Of a stretch of 64,000 bases of DNA, positions 63,706 to 64,000 are shown piece by piece; position 1 is the first letter of the stretch, and the number at the start of each line of letters is the position of its first letter. Made by a program: the position numbers and the translations under genes. Source of the stretch: Chloroflexota bacterium (GTDB taxonomy: Bacteria; Chloroflexota; Limnocylindria; Limnocylindrales; CSP1-4); the NCBI GenBank assembly GCA_016191425.1, contig JACPOR010000009.1:1-64000 (forward strand), read 5' to 3'. The notes under the pieces were generated by a model, which ran no database searches, was not told the origin of the DNA, and worked only from the letters and a program-made list of their open reading frames with translations.

Positions 63706-63714
63706 AGGATAGCA
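63706..63714 (-). promoter_or_regulatory. Promoter of the tRNA array
   Basis: TGC-TATCCT-CCGG on the minus strand (TATCCT 63711-63706), about 40 bases upstream of the 5' end of tRNA-Phe. The immediately GC-rich discriminator is typical of promoters for stable RNA under stringent control (general knowledge). Confidence 0.55.
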
Positions 63715-63720
63715 CGGGCC

Positions 63721-64000
63721 TTTCCGGGCCGGCAAACCGCGAGGCGCTCACCGGTAGCCCGAGTGGCTGCCTCGTGAGGCTGGGGTGATCTCACAATTCT
63801 GACGAGGACCCGTGAGAAGCGGTGTCCACCGCCTGAGCGCGGAGCGCAAGAGCCTGGTCCTGCAGGGTGAGCCTGAGCGTCCGGGCCGGTCCGCGGGCGA
63901 ACTGCGATCGGCGTTCGTGTTGTCGCCCGCCCGGACGCCCAGCCCGCCCAGCCCGCCCAGCCCGCGCTCCCGTGCCCGCCGGCGCGTCCCGTGCCCGCCC
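63721..64000. other. Non-coding or undecidable right end
   Basis: About 280 bases without a convincing gene on either strand. The frames that stay open lack start codons and have Pro/Arg/Ser-rich translations typical of GC-rich shadow frames. The 3' end holds 9-base tandem repeats (AGCCCGCCC at 63941 and 63950, degenerating after 63959). It may be the spacer between the tRNA promoter and the next gene beyond the window. Confidence 0.5.

Noticed and set aside
63721-64000. A gene entering from the right edge on the minus strand
   Set aside because: Frames remain open but show no start, no ribosome-binding site and only low-complexity translation.

Overview
The window is about 64 kb of very GC-rich bacterial chromosome, densely packed with housekeeping genes nearly all on the minus strand. 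Gene order (rpsB-tsf-pyrH-frr-uppS-cdsA-dxr-rseP-ispG, nusA-ylxR-infB-rbfA-nrnA-truB-ribF, rpsP-khpA-rimM-trmD-rplS-rnhB-yraN, rsmD-coaD-yceD-rpmF-plsX, rpsF-ssb-rpsR), the MEP pathway for isoprenoids, LspA/lipoproteins, a DUF3352 protein and an LCP protein fit a high-GC member of the Chloroflexota, perhaps a Limnocylindria-like lineage. That placement is inference from gene content and style; no rRNA is present.

Layout, left to right: 1-134 possible insertion-sequence remnant; 179-6864 the nusA-to-ribF translation/RNA operon (minus) with its own promoter at 6970-6998; 7021-15146 isoprenoid, phospholipid and translation genes ending in rpsB; 15355-19396 RNase HII, rplS, trmD, rimM, khpA, rpsP; 19443-28147 a DUF3352 membrane protein, ffh, a lipoprotein, ftsY and smc; 28144-33645 rnc, acpP, nusB, plsX, rpmF, coaD, rsmD; 33642-38091 recG, a DAK2/YloV protein and an Asp23 protein; 38217-38414 rpmB on the + strand; 38595-44923 dtd, a PAP2 membrane protein, rpe, rlmN, fmt, def and a small helical protein; 45034-53087 priA, gmk, rluD, lspA, ileS; 53184-54986 an LCP protein on +; 55007-60114 a membrane glycosyltransferase, ilvE and transporters; 60159-61362 rpsR-ssb-rpsF; 61514-62737 a TadZ/CpaE-like ATPase on +; 62915-63664 five tRNA genes on minus.

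Most genes overlap by 1-14 bases or are separated by a few bases, so expression is operonic and translationally coupled. Around a dozen short intergenic gaps contain a recurring extended -10 element (TGC-TAnACT-CC), which partitions the window into transcription units. Two genes (def and the LCP gene) begin 6-7 bases after such a -10, which predicts leaderless messages.

The most surprising feature is that four normally indispensable genes in the first 28 kb (truB, infB, ffh, smc) each carry one internal, out-of-frame lesion while all neighbours are intact: infB has lost its GTPase P-loop, truB part of its catalytic domain, ffh the middle of its M domain, and smc has part of its coiled coil and hinge replaced by about 250 bases of foreign-looking coding sequence. 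Short inverted repeats lie on the junctions. Mis-assembly of a metagenomic or amplified genome is the most likely cause, but it needs checking. Other oddities are tandem repeats that duplicate stop codons into all frames at the 3' ends of rpmB and trmD, a RibF without recognisable riboflavin-kinase motifs, an RNase HII with an altered GRG motif, an Rpe with a long C-terminal extension, and genes with CTG or no standard start codon.
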